Positions 38,197 through 48,586 of a DNA stretch of 64,000 bases are shown here, piece by piece. This stretch comes from Plasmodiophora brassicae. Taxonomy: Eukaryota > Endomyxa: Phytomyxea > Phytomyxea > Plasmodiophorida. The position numbers and the translations under genes were made by a program. Under the pieces are notes generated by a model that was not told where the DNA came from, searched no databases, and was given only the letters and a program-made list of their open reading frames with translations. The DNA lies in contig CP145415.1 of assembly GCA_036867785.1 (NCBI GenBank), forward strand, positions 248,001 through 312,000, given 5' to 3'. Every line of letters starts with the position of its first letter. The stretch's first letter is position 1.

Positions 38197-41100
38197 TCAG
38201 AGGTTGTCGGCATCGTGGCCCGGGTCGGGTGATGCGAGAACGTGCGCGACAACGACAGTCATATCGTCAGGTTTCCCACCGGGGAGCGACCAGTCGCTGT
38301 ACGTGCTGCTGAATGGTGTCGCGACCATTGTCGGGGCGTAAGCCTTGGTTGAGGCCATCTCCAGAATCGCGTCCGCCAGGCGATCGACGTTGTCGTGGTG
38401 CCGTCGGGCAAGCGCCAGCAGTTCCCTCTAAAATGTATCGCCTCAGTCGCCCCGGGTCGGATGTCATGGAGGTGGCGACAGACCGGGAACACATTGTCGA
38501 GAATGCCATCAGTCGCAGCAATGACCAAGTCGCCCGGTTGCACCAGGGCGTAGCTGTACGAGACCTCGTCGGAGTACCTGTCCAGTGGGAAGTCGAGCTG
38601 ACAAGGCACCATACTACTGCGTCAGTGTGATCAGCGAGTTAGCATCCGCCGCGAGGACATCCAGGTGTAGCGGTGCCTAACTCTGGGTGGTATTGCGGCT
38701 CCAACTTGAACACAAAGTCGAGTTCGTTGGTCCGGTCGCTCTTGCGGATAATGAGCGCTACGCAGTCGCCAACGTGGGCGAAATCCAGCACGCCGTCCAA
38801 CTGCGGGTTTAGCGACGCACCTATACCCCTGATCGGACCCCGCGAACGTACAATTATTGTACGTTCAACTTTGACCCATCGGAAATTTTTTGTGTCTTGA
38901 CGAAAATCGCCGTTGTTTCTCCCTGAGATAAACAGCGTCCCACACAGTATGCCTTTGAAAGAACGAGGAAATTACATCACTGGTAAAGAAGGAACTCGAT
39001 GTCGAAAATTGGCCAAATCAGGTCACCCCGGGGTCGGCTTATTTTAGCTATCGTACAACTATTGTACGCTGAAGGGGGGAACGTACAATAATTGTACGTT
39101 GGGAATGCGGTGACAAATGAGTGAATTGGAAAGAGTTCATTGAGTTCAAACAGATCCGATTGATCGCTTACGACCCCGGCGGCTTGACTGTGCGGGCTCT
39201 TCTCGCCTGCGAATCGTCCTGGACGAGTGGAATAACTCGTAGCAGGTTTTCTGGTTGCGACTGTGCTTGGTCGAGCACAGGTTGACCGTGCAGGATTGGC
39301 AATAGCTCGTGGTACGGCCACCGCAGACGACACACGAACGAGATGGCCCGCTCCCCGACCAATGGGTAAGGTCGTTGCTGATGGTCAATCGGAACGTTGC
39401 CATGTCTGCCCTGTTAAAGAAGCCGAGCTTGTTGTAGCGCGGTACGCGCGGAGGGTCCAGACCGCTCGGCCTGGCAATGCAGGCTTCTCCCACGACGAGT
39501 TCTCCCGACGTCATTCTCTGCGAGGGCACCCAGTGTGTGGCGACGTCACAGAGGAAGTCGCTGAATGATTTCTGGTAATTGAGGAACGCCTTCCACTTAT
39601 GATAGCTGCTGAAATCGGAGCACATGTCCGAATTCAGAAGCAGGCGATGTAGCATGTGGGCGTTCAGCAACGACGACATGATAAACCGGACGTTAATGAA
39701 ACCTCTCGGCGTCAGGGACCGGAAGTCGACCTTGACGTTCTTCAGTTGCCGCGATACGACGTCCTGGCCGCCTTTGCAGTGGTTCCACATGGACACCACG
39801 TGGGGAACAACGTCGTGGAGAGGCGGAAGCGCTTGACCTTCCTCCCTTCGTTTCAGTATTGCACTCGCGAGATCGCGCCAAAGCGTGAACGTTGATGCGT
39901 CAACAGCATGACCGAAGACGTGCGGCGGATAGCTTGCAAGTGCTCTTTCCGTCAGCAACGGCTGCAGTTCGGCATCTAGGCGGGCGATCATTGCTTGGTA
40001 CTGCTGCAGACATTCCGGGCTGAACGATACAAGCGCCGCGTAGACGATCGTTTGGCCTGATGCATTAACGAACAGCGCTGTGTTGCATGTTGTCGTCGCG
40101 CAGTGGTGCAGCAACTGTCCACGATACGCGGCCGTCCAGACGGTCGTCTTGAACAGGGGAGAGCGAGCGTCGAATTCGAACATGCGACAGTTGCTGTCAC
40201 CGACGATGTCCCTGGCGCTCTGCAATCGCGATCTGGCCTCGCGTTCCGTCGAGTTCTCCGTCGCCGTCTTGAACTCAATCACGCAGACAAGCGACGATAC
40301 AACGACGTCATCGACGACTCTGTGGAGAACAGTGGCCCCATCGATGGACGTCGCCAGAACGGGAACTTCGCGGCTCTGAAGGAGACCGCGATGAACGATT
40401 TCGCCGTTCGCGACAGACCAACCGCTGCCGTATATGTCCATCCAGGAAGAAAGCGCCGTCGAGATGTGAACCTCGTTGGCGGATCCCACTTTCATTCCTG
40501 GGCTTCGAACGGGCTTCATGAACCATAGCTTCAGCAGCTTGGTCATGAGCTTGACGCTGGCCATCGATTCGAAAATGCGGTCAACCAGTACCGGCTTGGG
40601 GGCGGACGAGACACGCGTTAAGTTCAGGGACGCCGCCAAGTCCTTCAGCTCATGGACGGTCTTTGCGTTAAGCTCGTCTCGAGTAAACTCAACGATCGGC
40701 GGTTCCTCGGCGTCATCAGCAATGTCAATGTACAGGCTTTGCAGAAGCTCAATCTCTCCTTCAGTGAGCGACCGAGCGAATGCACGGACGACAGCTGCTG
40801 CCAAAGTCGATGTGACCTTCGAGCAGCCAGTGCGAACGATGTGCCAATCATGCCCGCCTTGAGCGTCACTCAGTGCAACGACGTGGTCGTCGATGGCTTC
40901 TTGGATCAAATGAGACCCCGGAAGGGACGGGAGCCACTTCTGTCCATTCTTCGCGGTATACACCCACGAAGTGAAGTTCGATCTGCTTGTAACCATAGTG
41001 ACGACACGACCTCTGCCTGATCGGAACGCCACAGCGTACAAGGTTCGTTCGCCGTACTTGCGTTTGGCGACGTAGAGGGATTTCGCTCCAGCTTCCGCGA

Positions 41101-43040
41101 CAACACTGTTCAAGTCATATCGTCAGAGGGCCGCTGTGGTGGAGACCGATGTGGGCTTACAGTTGGTTCCCAACCATGCCTTGCGACGCTCCTTGGCTGA
41201 AGGAGAACGGAAACGTCTTCATGCGTTTGTGCGTCCCCAGGATTTCGAATCCGCATGACAGTAGGTACTGGATCAGATTTGGCTGCAGGTACCCTCGATC
41301 AAGGCATACAAGGTTGGTTCCTCGAACGCTTTCAGGCAGCTGAACGGAGTGCATATTCATCAACAGAATTCGAACGACGTCGCCGTACCCTTCGCCTTTT
41401 CCAAGGAGCCGCATTCCCAGCAGAATGCCTGACGTCAAGGAGACAGCGTTCGTGGACACAATGCCGAACGCCTTCTTCTCGTTGTTAACCCGGGTAAACC
41501 CGAGCAATTCTTCGGACAACGCAGAAGTGAGCCGGTATTGGTCATCATCGATTGACAGAATCGACTGCGGCTGCACGAACGCCACCGCACAGGACGTTCT
41601 CGTAAACGCGATCTCCGTTCGTCGGACCAAGGCGTCAGTGGAGAACGGCCGATCCCACGTCGTCGCCGTTGAGCTATCAGAATCGCGCTTCGTCTTAAAC
41701 GCGGTCATGACCACCCTGAACTTATCCTGTGAAAAGTTCGCCGCTGCCGGATACAGGTGTGCACGTTCCGGGTCGAAAAAGATGGAAGGAGTCGTCTTGT
41801 AGATCGAGATGTACGCCAGGACCCTGACAAAGTCGGTGAAATCTTGCCCCGTGATGGTCTCAGAAGTCGGAACGCCTTCCCCCAGTGCGTCGAAAAGCTC
41901 GTTGATGACGCCGTTCAGGAAATAGTTCACGCAATCGCTGAGGTCTGGGTGTTCTTTCCCCATCACGCGACGAACCTTCGCCGACACCGCAGCGACTTCC
42001 TCTTTGGCCACCGCCATCAGTTCCTCGTCGACGCTGGTGTTTGAGAATGTGACGTTGGAAGTCTTCACCTTCTTGTGTTGCCACACGGATTCGTTCGGAT
42101 CGGAGTCCCCAACTCGCTGCTCATCGTCACTGGATGTAAGGAAATCATCCTCGAAGAATGTCGCTAGGTCGCCCATTTCACCCGTGCTCAAACTCACTCC
42201 TAGCTTGCTGACAGCAAACCGACGTCCAGCGCAGCTGCACAGCTCACACCGACTCGACAACCACAGAATGGAGAAGCCCAGTTTTCTGCAGGGGCTAAAT
42301 ATAACGTGCATGCTGGCGAGTGATCTGATTTACTGTGCACACAACGCTGTGGTTCCTTCACAATCCAGCTTTGAAAATTGCAGGATTTGGCCAGCGAACG
42401 TACAATAATTGTACGTTCGCCTCAATTGGGCTCAGGTCCGTGATTGCCCAAAAATGCGCGAACGTACAATTATTGTACGCTCCCGCGATCAGGGATACCG
42501 GGCGTTAGACCGGCCTGATGATGGGATTGCGCGAAATCAACGTACAGAGTAGAGTCGACCCGCCGAATTTCCCGTTGTGCAATCCAGAACATGGGGACAT
42601 GCTCCGATACCAATTGTCCAGATCATTGACAGCGTTCTCCGCCGCGTCCGCTTGATAGGCCGGACCCAGTTCGTCAAGGCCCTGGATGATGTTCCGCAGG
42701 AGGCCCCTCGAGACCTCGGCTGACATCTGTCCATATCCTCCTACTACACAGGAAGTTAGAGGTCGTGGAACGAGGAGTGCGTTTATGTCGTTTTCGCACC
42801 GCCATCAGCGACAGCGAACGACTGCAGATCATGTCGGACGAAGAAGGCGTCCTGGTCGCTGGTCGCGGGGTCAGCGGGCTGCTTGGGCATGGTGCGTCCC
42901 GCCATGCGCAGGAACAGCGGAGATCCATGCGGAATGACCGCCCCGAACAACGCTAACACGAACAGCAGCGGCATGATGATACTTCTGAGGCGGCGCTCCG
43001 GCAAGTCTCGCCACGCACTTCTCACGACGCGGAGTTTCAT
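38197..43040 (-). CDS. PPTC7-type PP2C phosphatase with a transposon in its intron
   Basis: Exons read from 43040: 42800-43040, 42511-42743, then across a 3.7-kb intron 38800 down to about 38640, 38484-38597, and 38197-38427. Blocks match PPTC7/plant-type phosphatases: DQDAFFVRHDLQSFAVADG joined to VGGYGQMSAEVSRGLL, GGSTLLCTLI, LDGVLDFAHVGDCVALII, QPGDLVIAATDGILDNVFP and GGKPDDMTVVVAHVL. The N-terminus has a hydrophobic segment (MPLLFVLALFGAVIPHG), so it may enter a membrane or mitochondrion. The junction near 38600-38640 has no clear phase-matched donor, so that spot may carry a lesion. All catalytic aspartates I can place are present. Whether the gene still splices past the insertion is unknown. 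Confidence 0.72.
38844..39100. repeat. Left cluster of three palindromic sites
   Basis: Sites are at 38844-38866, 39052-39069 (one mismatch) and 39080-39100. All carry the core CGTACAA(T/C)WATTGTACG. They are probably transposase or regulator binding sites. Confidence 0.85.
39146..42176 (-). CDS. DDE-type transposase with C-terminal Cys-rich finger (991 aa, two exons)
   Basis: Exon 1 is 41161-42176 and exon 2 is 39146-41105; a 55-bp intron (GTAAGCCCAC...TTGAACAG) joins two open frames in phase. An acidic N-terminus precedes the catalytic part: SILSIDDDQYRLTS, GFTRVNNEKKAFGI, then LVCLDRGYLQPNLIQYLLSC and GTHKRMKTFPF, and after the junction AKSLYVAKRKYG. The DRGY...GTHKR arrangement resembles the piggyBac/DDE_Tnp_1_7 pattern (DN.FTS...GT.R.N), and I recall similar proteins from oomycete genomes. 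The C-terminus has CVVCGGRTTSYCQSC followed by C and H residues, like the piggyBac Cys-rich domain. No stop or frameshift is visible, so it may be active. Confidence 0.78.
42394..42482. repeat. Right pair of palindromic sites
   Basis: A perfect 27-bp palindrome lies at 42394-42420 and a near-perfect one at 42458-42482, with the same core as the left cluster. They lie upstream of the transposase start, so they could also regulate it. Confidence 0.85.
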
Positions 43041-43269
43041 CCAGTCCAGGTCCGCAGGTCGATTCGTGTCCTGAACAGCGACTTGCGGCGATAGCCGATA
43101 AGGGGGCCCATCGTATAGTCGGTGCATGGGCATCGGGCTCTGCAGAGTCGAGAACGCGCGCGATGGCGGCGGTCACGCCGTCGGCTCCTCGCTCTGCGGA
43201 CATCCGGTCGCTAGATGGCAGAACGACGGCCGCGTATCTCGCTTCCTCATGTGCGGGGTTGTGGCACAC

Positions 43270-43356
43270 TACCGTAAAGTTCGATGCGCTGTGCCTTCCG
43301 TTTGCTACGCAGTTTGTGATGGCATGGCAAGGCACAGCGCATCGAACTTTACGGTA
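43270..43356. repeat. Perfect 28-bp inverted repeat (hairpin)
   Basis: TACCGTAAAGTTCGATGCGC at 43270 and its exact complement ending at 43356 form 28-bp perfect arms with a 31-bp loop. It lies between the divergent phosphatase and G-alpha genes, 87 bp from the tRNA. It could be a small MITE or a hairpin RNA precursor. Confidence 0.85.
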
Positions 43357-43442
43357 TTTCAATTGCGGCCTGTGGGTGACAATGAGACGAACTGAACTGA
43401 AATCGTCACAAGGCACTTCTCGCTGTTCAGCTCTCAGCAGTT

Positions 43443-43516
43443 GGGGGATTGGTGTAGTTGGTCATCACGCGTCGTTAGCAACGACGAGGTCCCGGTTTCG
43501 ATTACCGGATCCTCCA
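43443..43516 (+). tRNA. tRNA-Ala (anticodon AGC)
   Basis: A complete cloverleaf can be drawn. The acceptor stem GGGGGAT pairs with ATCCTCC including the G3-U70 wobble that marks alanine tRNAs. The D arm is GTGTAGTTGGTCATCAC, the anticodon stem CGTCG/CGACG encloses TTAGCAA (anticodon AGC), the variable loop is AGGTC, and the T arm is CCGGT/ACCGG with loop TTCGATT. The discriminator base is A. A TTTT run directly follows at 43517, the usual RNA polymerase III stop. There is no intron. Confidence 0.95.
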
Positions 43517-43689
43517 TTTTCATTGTGTTTTTGTCGAAACAGATTGGCGCTCGACGGTGCCCCTCAAGAGTGGATATGTACAGTACAGTGGGCGATCGGT
43601 TGGACGTCGACGTGCAGTAGTCGATCGGTATCTGGGGTTTGCTAGTGCTATTGCGGTGGGATACGTACGTATACGTCCGCCGAGGCACA

Positions 43690-45052
43690 ATGTGTGGCGG
43701 GTCGTCGGCAGTCGATGCGGACCAGGAGGAGGTCCGACAGGATGCCGCGATCACCACCGACCTACGTGCGGTCCACATGCGCGAATCCAAGATCCATAAA
43801 CTGTTACTGCTTGGATCCGGTCGGTGCGCCACATGGGCGCCGTTCGTCCATCGTCGACGCTGACCATCATGCTCAGGAGAATCGGGGAAGAGCACGTTGT
43901 TCAAGCAGATGCGCATCCTGCACGGCGCCGGGTACTCCAAAGTGGACCTGGAGTTCTTCAAACCCGTCCTGCAGTCCATGATCGTCTCGGACATCCAGCA
44001 GCTGATCCGCGCCGTCTCCCTGAAGGTCGTCGCCGACGCCATACAGCCACCGCTGATCTTCACCGACGAGGAGGCCGCCGAAATGGCCAGCATCTCCGCC
44101 TGGAGGTCGTTCGAAACTGCGGGCGTGTCCGCGTAACGGGGCACACCTCTGAATCGACGAACCCCCGTACTCGTTCAGGTTCGCGAATTTCGACCTGACG
44201 CCGGATCGCGGGGCGGTCATCGCGCGCATGTGGAAACTGCCGCAGATCCGCGCTGTCTTCGAGCACCGCCGGCACTTCCACCTGTCGGACAACGCGCAGT
44301 TCTTCTTCGACAAGGTGGAGGACATCGCCACGCCGTCCTGGGCGCCCAGCGTCGAGGACATCGTGCTGTCGCGCGTCCGAAGCGTCGGCATCGTCGAGGA
44401 GGAGTTCGAAATGGGCGACGGCGCCACATTCCGACGTCCTCGCCGCATGTCGCGTTGTTGCACGCACGACGATCGTTACTCATTGGCGCGTGTTGTGGCA
44501 CAGTGGTCGACGTCGGCGGGCAGCGCAGCGAGCGGAGAAAGTGGATCCATTCGTTCAGCGAGGTCAGCGCGGTCCTGTTCGTTGCTGCAATGTAAGGGGC
44601 GATCGGGGGCGTGCGCGCGCGCGCGTCGTCCACGACTTAACCTTAGCGATAGATCGGAGTATGACCAGAAGTGCTGGGAGGACAACGTGACGCCGCGCAT
44701 CACGGAATCGCTGACGCTCTTCTCGTCGATATGCGGGGCGACGGCGCTGGCCAGGGCGTCCGTCATCGTGTTCCTGAACAAATCGGACCTGTTCCGGGAC
44801 AAGCTGAGGAAGTACCCGCTGCAGGCCCACCTGCCCAGCTACGTGGGCGACGGCAGCTACGAGTCGGCGTCGCTGTTCATGAAGAACCTGTACCTGGAGG
44901 CGGGCCAGAAGGCGTTCGACGAGATCGGCACCAGAAGGACAATGTACTTCCACTTCACGACCGCCACCGACAAGAACAACGTCAAGACCGTGTTCAACGA
45001 CGTCAAGTCCATCGTCCTGAAGGCGGCCCTACAGAAGGTGCAACTCATGTAA
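43690..45052 (+). CDS. Heterotrimeric G-protein alpha subunit (374 aa, five exons)
   Basis: Exons are 43690-43819, 43877-44126, 44179-44435, 44504-44591 and 44653-45052; introns are 52-68 bp and the sum keeps frame. The first junction rebuilds the P-loop [20 protein letters not shown]. Switch I is [17 protein letters not shown], where the usual RVxTTGI is RVRSVGI. Switch II is [16 protein letters not shown], the G4 motif is FLNKSDLF and G5 is TTATDKNNV rather than TCAT. The N-terminus MCGGSS offers Cys for palmitoylation but no Gly2 for myristoylation. The C-terminus KVQLM lacks the pertussis-toxin Cys. It relays receptor signals at the inner membrane face. One intron carries a GC-repeat tract. 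Confidence 0.92.
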
Positions 45053-45180
45053 TATACGGCGGGGGGCCGGCCATGCACGACCGCCGCCCACACGAAGGTG
45101 TCGGCTGCAGAAGCGGCGCCCCGCGACGAGACGGAACCGCGACGGCGTCTGCGCCGCGCACGAAGACGGGTTCATCGCGT

Positions 45181-45994
45181 CTACGTGAACTTGGGCGGCC
45201 CTTCCCGCAGCATGCGCCGGATGGAGACGGACCAGGATTCGCTGGGCGATGCGCCCGCCCCGCTGGACGCGTACGTGAACTCGACCGGGTACATGGGCAC
45301 GTCCGGCGGGATGGGCGGCAGGTGGTCGCGCGCGTCGTTCACGGTCCGCACGATGAACATCAGGCGGGCGCGCAGCTGGTCCTCGATGTCGACGGGTTCG
45401 GCGCCGCCCATCGCCTGAGAACCGACTCAGCACTCGCGGGGACGCATCCGGGCGCGGATTCGCCAACAACGCGTACACGTTCCCGCACGGCGACGGGGAT
45501 GCACCACTGCTCCCAGATGATCTTCTCGTCGCGCGTCGCAAAGAACAACGTCTTCACAGGGCGCTTTTCGTAGAACGACAACGTGACCTGCACAGGACCG
45601 AGGTAGGACCACGAAGGAACGATCGGTGTGCACCGACGTACGGTCCCCTGCCCGTCGCGTTCCAGGGCGGCGTACGTCGCCTCGATCTTGCGCTCGACGG
45701 ACTCCACGATGCGCTCGTCGTCGATCGCCGTGAAACGCATCTGGATGCCCTCGCACTCGACGTCGCGGATGCGGATCGGGCCTAGCGCCCGATTGAACAG
45801 GATCGTGTGCACCAGCGCTGCCGGCATGGGTCAGACGAACGGCACGTGTGTGTGTGTGTCCCCGCTACCTCGCAGGACAGTCCGCACGCGGAACTTCTCC
45901 ATCTCCTACAGGGGCGCGCGAGCGGTCAGCCCGGCGCGCGACCACGCAGCGGACGACCCACAATGGCCTCCATGCTGAACTTCTGCAGGTTCAT
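45181..45994 (-). CDS. ATG101: Autophagy protein Atg101, HORMA domain (214 aa, four exons)
   Basis: Exons are 45962-45994, 45869-45905, 45477-45817 and 45181-45414; introns are 56, 51 and 62 bp, and the sum gives 215 codons. Human ATG101 has 218 residues. The splice of three small 5' exons yields RVRTVLRALVHTILFNR, like AMLAVLHTVLLHR in the family. DVECEGIQMRF, VTLSFYEKRP, IIWEQWCIPVAV (for IPWEVWTVKVHV) and DHLPPIPP (for EYLPKMP, the WF-finger side) follow in order, with a final SVSIRRML. Atg101 stabilises Atg13 in the Atg1/ULK start complex. The second intron contains a (TG)n run. With Atg2 nearby, two autophagy genes lie within 12 kb. Confidence 0.85.
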
Positions 45995-46204
45995 CGCGCC
46001 GACGTCACGGCATCGGCCGCTATCGACGGTCACCACCCGGCCAGCTGCACCGCGGACTTGCCACGGACTGCGCCGCGCCCCCAACCCGCTCCCCCCTTCG
46101 TTCGTGCGTCAGTCACGACGCCACTGCTCACACTGCTGTGCACCCAGAGCGACCAATTCAACCGGATGCTTAATTTAATACAGGGACGGGGCCCCGGCGG
46201 CCTG

Positions 46205-47640
46205 CTACGCCGACTGCAGCGGTGCGGGTGCAGGCACAGGCGGAACAGGGCCGCTGCTGCTGCTGGACGCCGCCACGCCTGTCGACGCGGACGGTGACCG
46301 CGGCAGGATCCGCTCCAGGTACCCTTCGTCCTTGGCCTGCTGCAGCTCTGTCGCACAGCAGACGGGGATCAGCACGGGGCGCACGCTTCAAGCAACAACA
46401 GCGAACGCCGTCCGGCGCATACCATCGGGTAGGAAGTCGAAGAGCGGCGGCAACGGCTTCCCGTCGGGCATGGTGATGCCCGGCTGGCGCAGTTCGTCGA
46501 AGAACGGGTGCGCCAGCGCCCTCATCGGCGTCAGGCGCTGGTCGGGCCGGTAGATCAGCATCTTGGAGATGAAGTCGATGCCGTCGTCCGGCAGCGACCC
46601 GCGGAACACCTTGGCCCACGAGTACGCCTTGACCTGCGGGAACCGGAACTCGGTGTACTGCTTGTTCATCGCCAGGATCTCGTCCCTCGACGGCGTCCCC
46701 AGGATCTACAGGGCGAGCGTCAGACGACGGGAGGAGCGACCCTGCGCGCCACAGGGGCGGGCGGACCTTGATGATCTCGACGAGCTGGTCGACGCCACCC
46801 TCGCCTGGGAACAATGGCTTGCCGATGAACATCTCCGCGAAGACGCATCCCATGGACCATATGTCGATGGTGGTGGTGTAGTCGGTCGCCCCGAAGATCA
46901 GCTCGGGCGCCCGGTAGTACCGCGAGCAGATGTAGGCGACGTTCGGCTGGCCGACGACGAGGCGTTTCGCGCTGCCAAAGTCGCACAGCTTGACGACGTG
47001 CGCGTCCGGGTCCAGCAGCAGGTTCTGCGGCTTGATGTCCCGGTGGCATACGCCGATGCGGTGGCAGTAGGCCAGGGCGCGGCACATCTGGTAGATGTAG
47101 ACCTTGGACGTGAACAGCGGCAGCACAGACTTCTCCTTGCTGTGGTTGCGGATCGCCCGGTAGATCGTGTCGGGGACGAACTCCATGACGACGTTCAGGT
47201 ACACCTCGTCCTTCACCTGGTGCTTCTGGTGGAAGAACGCCTTCATCTCCACCACGTTCGGATGGTGCAACTCCTGCATGATCTGCAACTCGCGGTTCTG
47301 CGAGCACAACGACGTGTTGATCAGGCGACCTGATCAAAGGGGGGGCGGGCGCGTGCGCGCCGGGGCCCGACCTTGTACCTGACGTCCTGCAGGACGGTTT
47401 TAATGGCGTACATCGTGCCCGTGCCTTTGTGTCTGGCCCGGTAGACGACACCGAACGACCCGTTGCCGATGACGCCCACGTTCTCGTACTGGCCGCCAAC
47501 GGAGTCGTCGGCGGGCGCCCCGACGACGTCTGTGTGTGCGTGACGCGCCCCGTATCAGACGACGAGCACGGCAATCGCAGGGGGCGACGCGCGGCCGACT
47601 GACCAGGTTGGGGCGGTTGCGCCGGCGCTCCCGTCGCCAT
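46205..47640 (-). CDS. GSK3: Glycogen synthase kinase 3 family kinase (383 aa, five exons)
   Basis: Exons are 47604-47640, 47372-47529, 46767-47297, 46423-46705 and 46205-46347; the sum keeps frame. [13 protein letters not shown] is the glycine loop, [13 protein letters not shown] joined to NRELQIM holds the catalytic Lys, [13 protein letters not shown] is the catalytic loop, CDFGSAK is the DFG region and [13 protein letters not shown] contains the activating Tyr found in GSK3. [10 protein letters not shown] joins [11 protein letters not shown] in the fourth exon. The last exon supplies [17 protein letters not shown] and a Pro/Ser-rich tail. It phosphorylates primed Ser/Thr substrates. The N-terminus is short ([12 protein letters not shown]). 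Confidence 0.93.
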
Positions 47641-48092
47641 GACGACGCCCTCTCACCACCACCACCACCACCACGGCGCCTACTACCGACGGCGCCGGGT
47701 CGTACTATTTTCCGCGGCCCACAGCCACAACGTCGCGGTGAGACGGCGTAACGCCCTCCCCGAACACGTCCCCGCCCCGCGCGCCCCCTGCGCCTAATTT
47801 TGGGTTCCCGCCGGCGTCCCACACTCAGGCGCGTCGTCGTTCCGCGACCGCTGCGTGTGCTTTTTTGCGGGGCGCACAGCTGCTGCTGTGCTGCGTTTAC
47901 AGTGGCGCACGTGGGGGCCGACAGGCACTGGCCCGGCGACGATCACTGCCACCCGGGCCACCGTACGCGAGATATTTGTAGGCGGTCGTATGCGGGATAT
48001 CCCCGAGGCGCATGGGGTAGAGGTATCGACCACGCACGCGACAACGACGACCGTTTGCTGTCGGCGGGCAGGCGCGGCGCGCGCCTGACACG
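47641..48092. promoter_or_regulatory. Shared upstream region of GSK3 (-) and the ubiquitin-like gene (+)
   Basis: A 452-bp divergent spacer. It contains an ACC microsatellite at about 47655-47675 and an AT-richer core near 47795-47805, but no motif I can name. No further gene is visible. Confidence 0.4.
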
Positions 48093-48494
48093 ATGAAGAT
48101 CAAGGTCAAGGTCAAGGTGCTGAACGACGGGTCGTCGTTCAAGCTGCGCATCCACGACACGTCGACGGTGTTCCAGCTGAAGTCGGCGCTGAGCCGGGAG
48201 GTGCCCGTGTCGCCGCAGTTCATGAGGTTGGTCCACGACGACGACGAGCTGCAGCGCAACGAGGTGACGCTGAAGGAGGCCGGCGTTGCCGATGGCGACA
48301 AGCTGCGCCTGTTCGTCGTGCCCGGCGCCGACATCGACTTCACGGAGCGGCGGCGCGCGAACGAATCCAACACGGGCAACTACACGGCGTCGTTCCAGAC
48401 GGGGTCGCAGCCCATCCGGGAAGAAGAACCGGGGCAGCAGGAACCCCCCGCGACGCCGCAGCCGAAACGGACGCACTGGCTGTGCTGCCGATGA
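48093..48494 (+). CDS. Ubiquitin-like domain protein with a C-terminal di-Cys (133 aa)
   Basis: Residues 1-80 have the beta-grasp layout of ubiquitin: KIKVKVKVLNDGSSFKLRIH, TSTVFQLKSALSREV, SPQFMRLVHDDDEL, EAGVADGDKLRLFVV. There is no terminal GlyGly, so it is not a conjugated modifier. A polar linker leads to KRTHWLCCR. Two adjacent cysteines after basic residues suggest palmitoylation or prenylation, comparable to the membrane-anchored ubiquitin-fold (MUB) proteins, which recruit E2 enzymes to membranes. The end is not a standard CAAX box. One exon; its stop is 92 bp from the stop of the transhydrogenase. Confidence 0.75.
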   Translation: MKIKVKVKVLNDGSSFKLRIHDTSTVFQLKSALSREVPVSPQFMRLVHDDDELQRNEVTLKEAGVADGDKLRLFVVPGADIDFTERRRANESNTGNYTASFQTGSQPIREEEPGQQEPPATPQPKRTHWLCCR

Positions 48495-48586
48495 CGACCT
48501 GGCCGTCGAGACCGAGATGGCCAGTGTGCCGACCAGAGTAGACTGCGTTTAAATATAGAACGGGATGACTGGGGGCACCTGGGGGA

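Larger units (their letters stand above)
38827..42494 (-). mobile_element. Intact-looking 3.67-kb DNA transposon
   Basis: It is bounded by CCCTGATCG at 38827 and its reverse complement CGATCAGGG at 42494, flanked by a 4-bp duplication ATAC (38823-38826 and 42495-42498). Palindromes CGTACAATWATTGTACG sit close inside both ends, extending the terminal similarity to about 40 bp, and further copies lie inside. One gene (39146-42176) encodes a full-length transposase. The element lies in an intron of the phosphatase gene, on the same strand. Confidence 0.85.

Noticed and set aside
41113-41157. A stop codon dividing the transposase into two genes
   Set aside because: A 55-bp GTAAG...CAG intron spans the gap and joins both frames in phase, so it is one gene.
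47170-47330. A transhydrogenase or kinase fusion suggested by one long minus frame at 46170-47309
   Set aside because: The frame runs through a GSK3 intron; splicing gives a normal GSK3 end instead.
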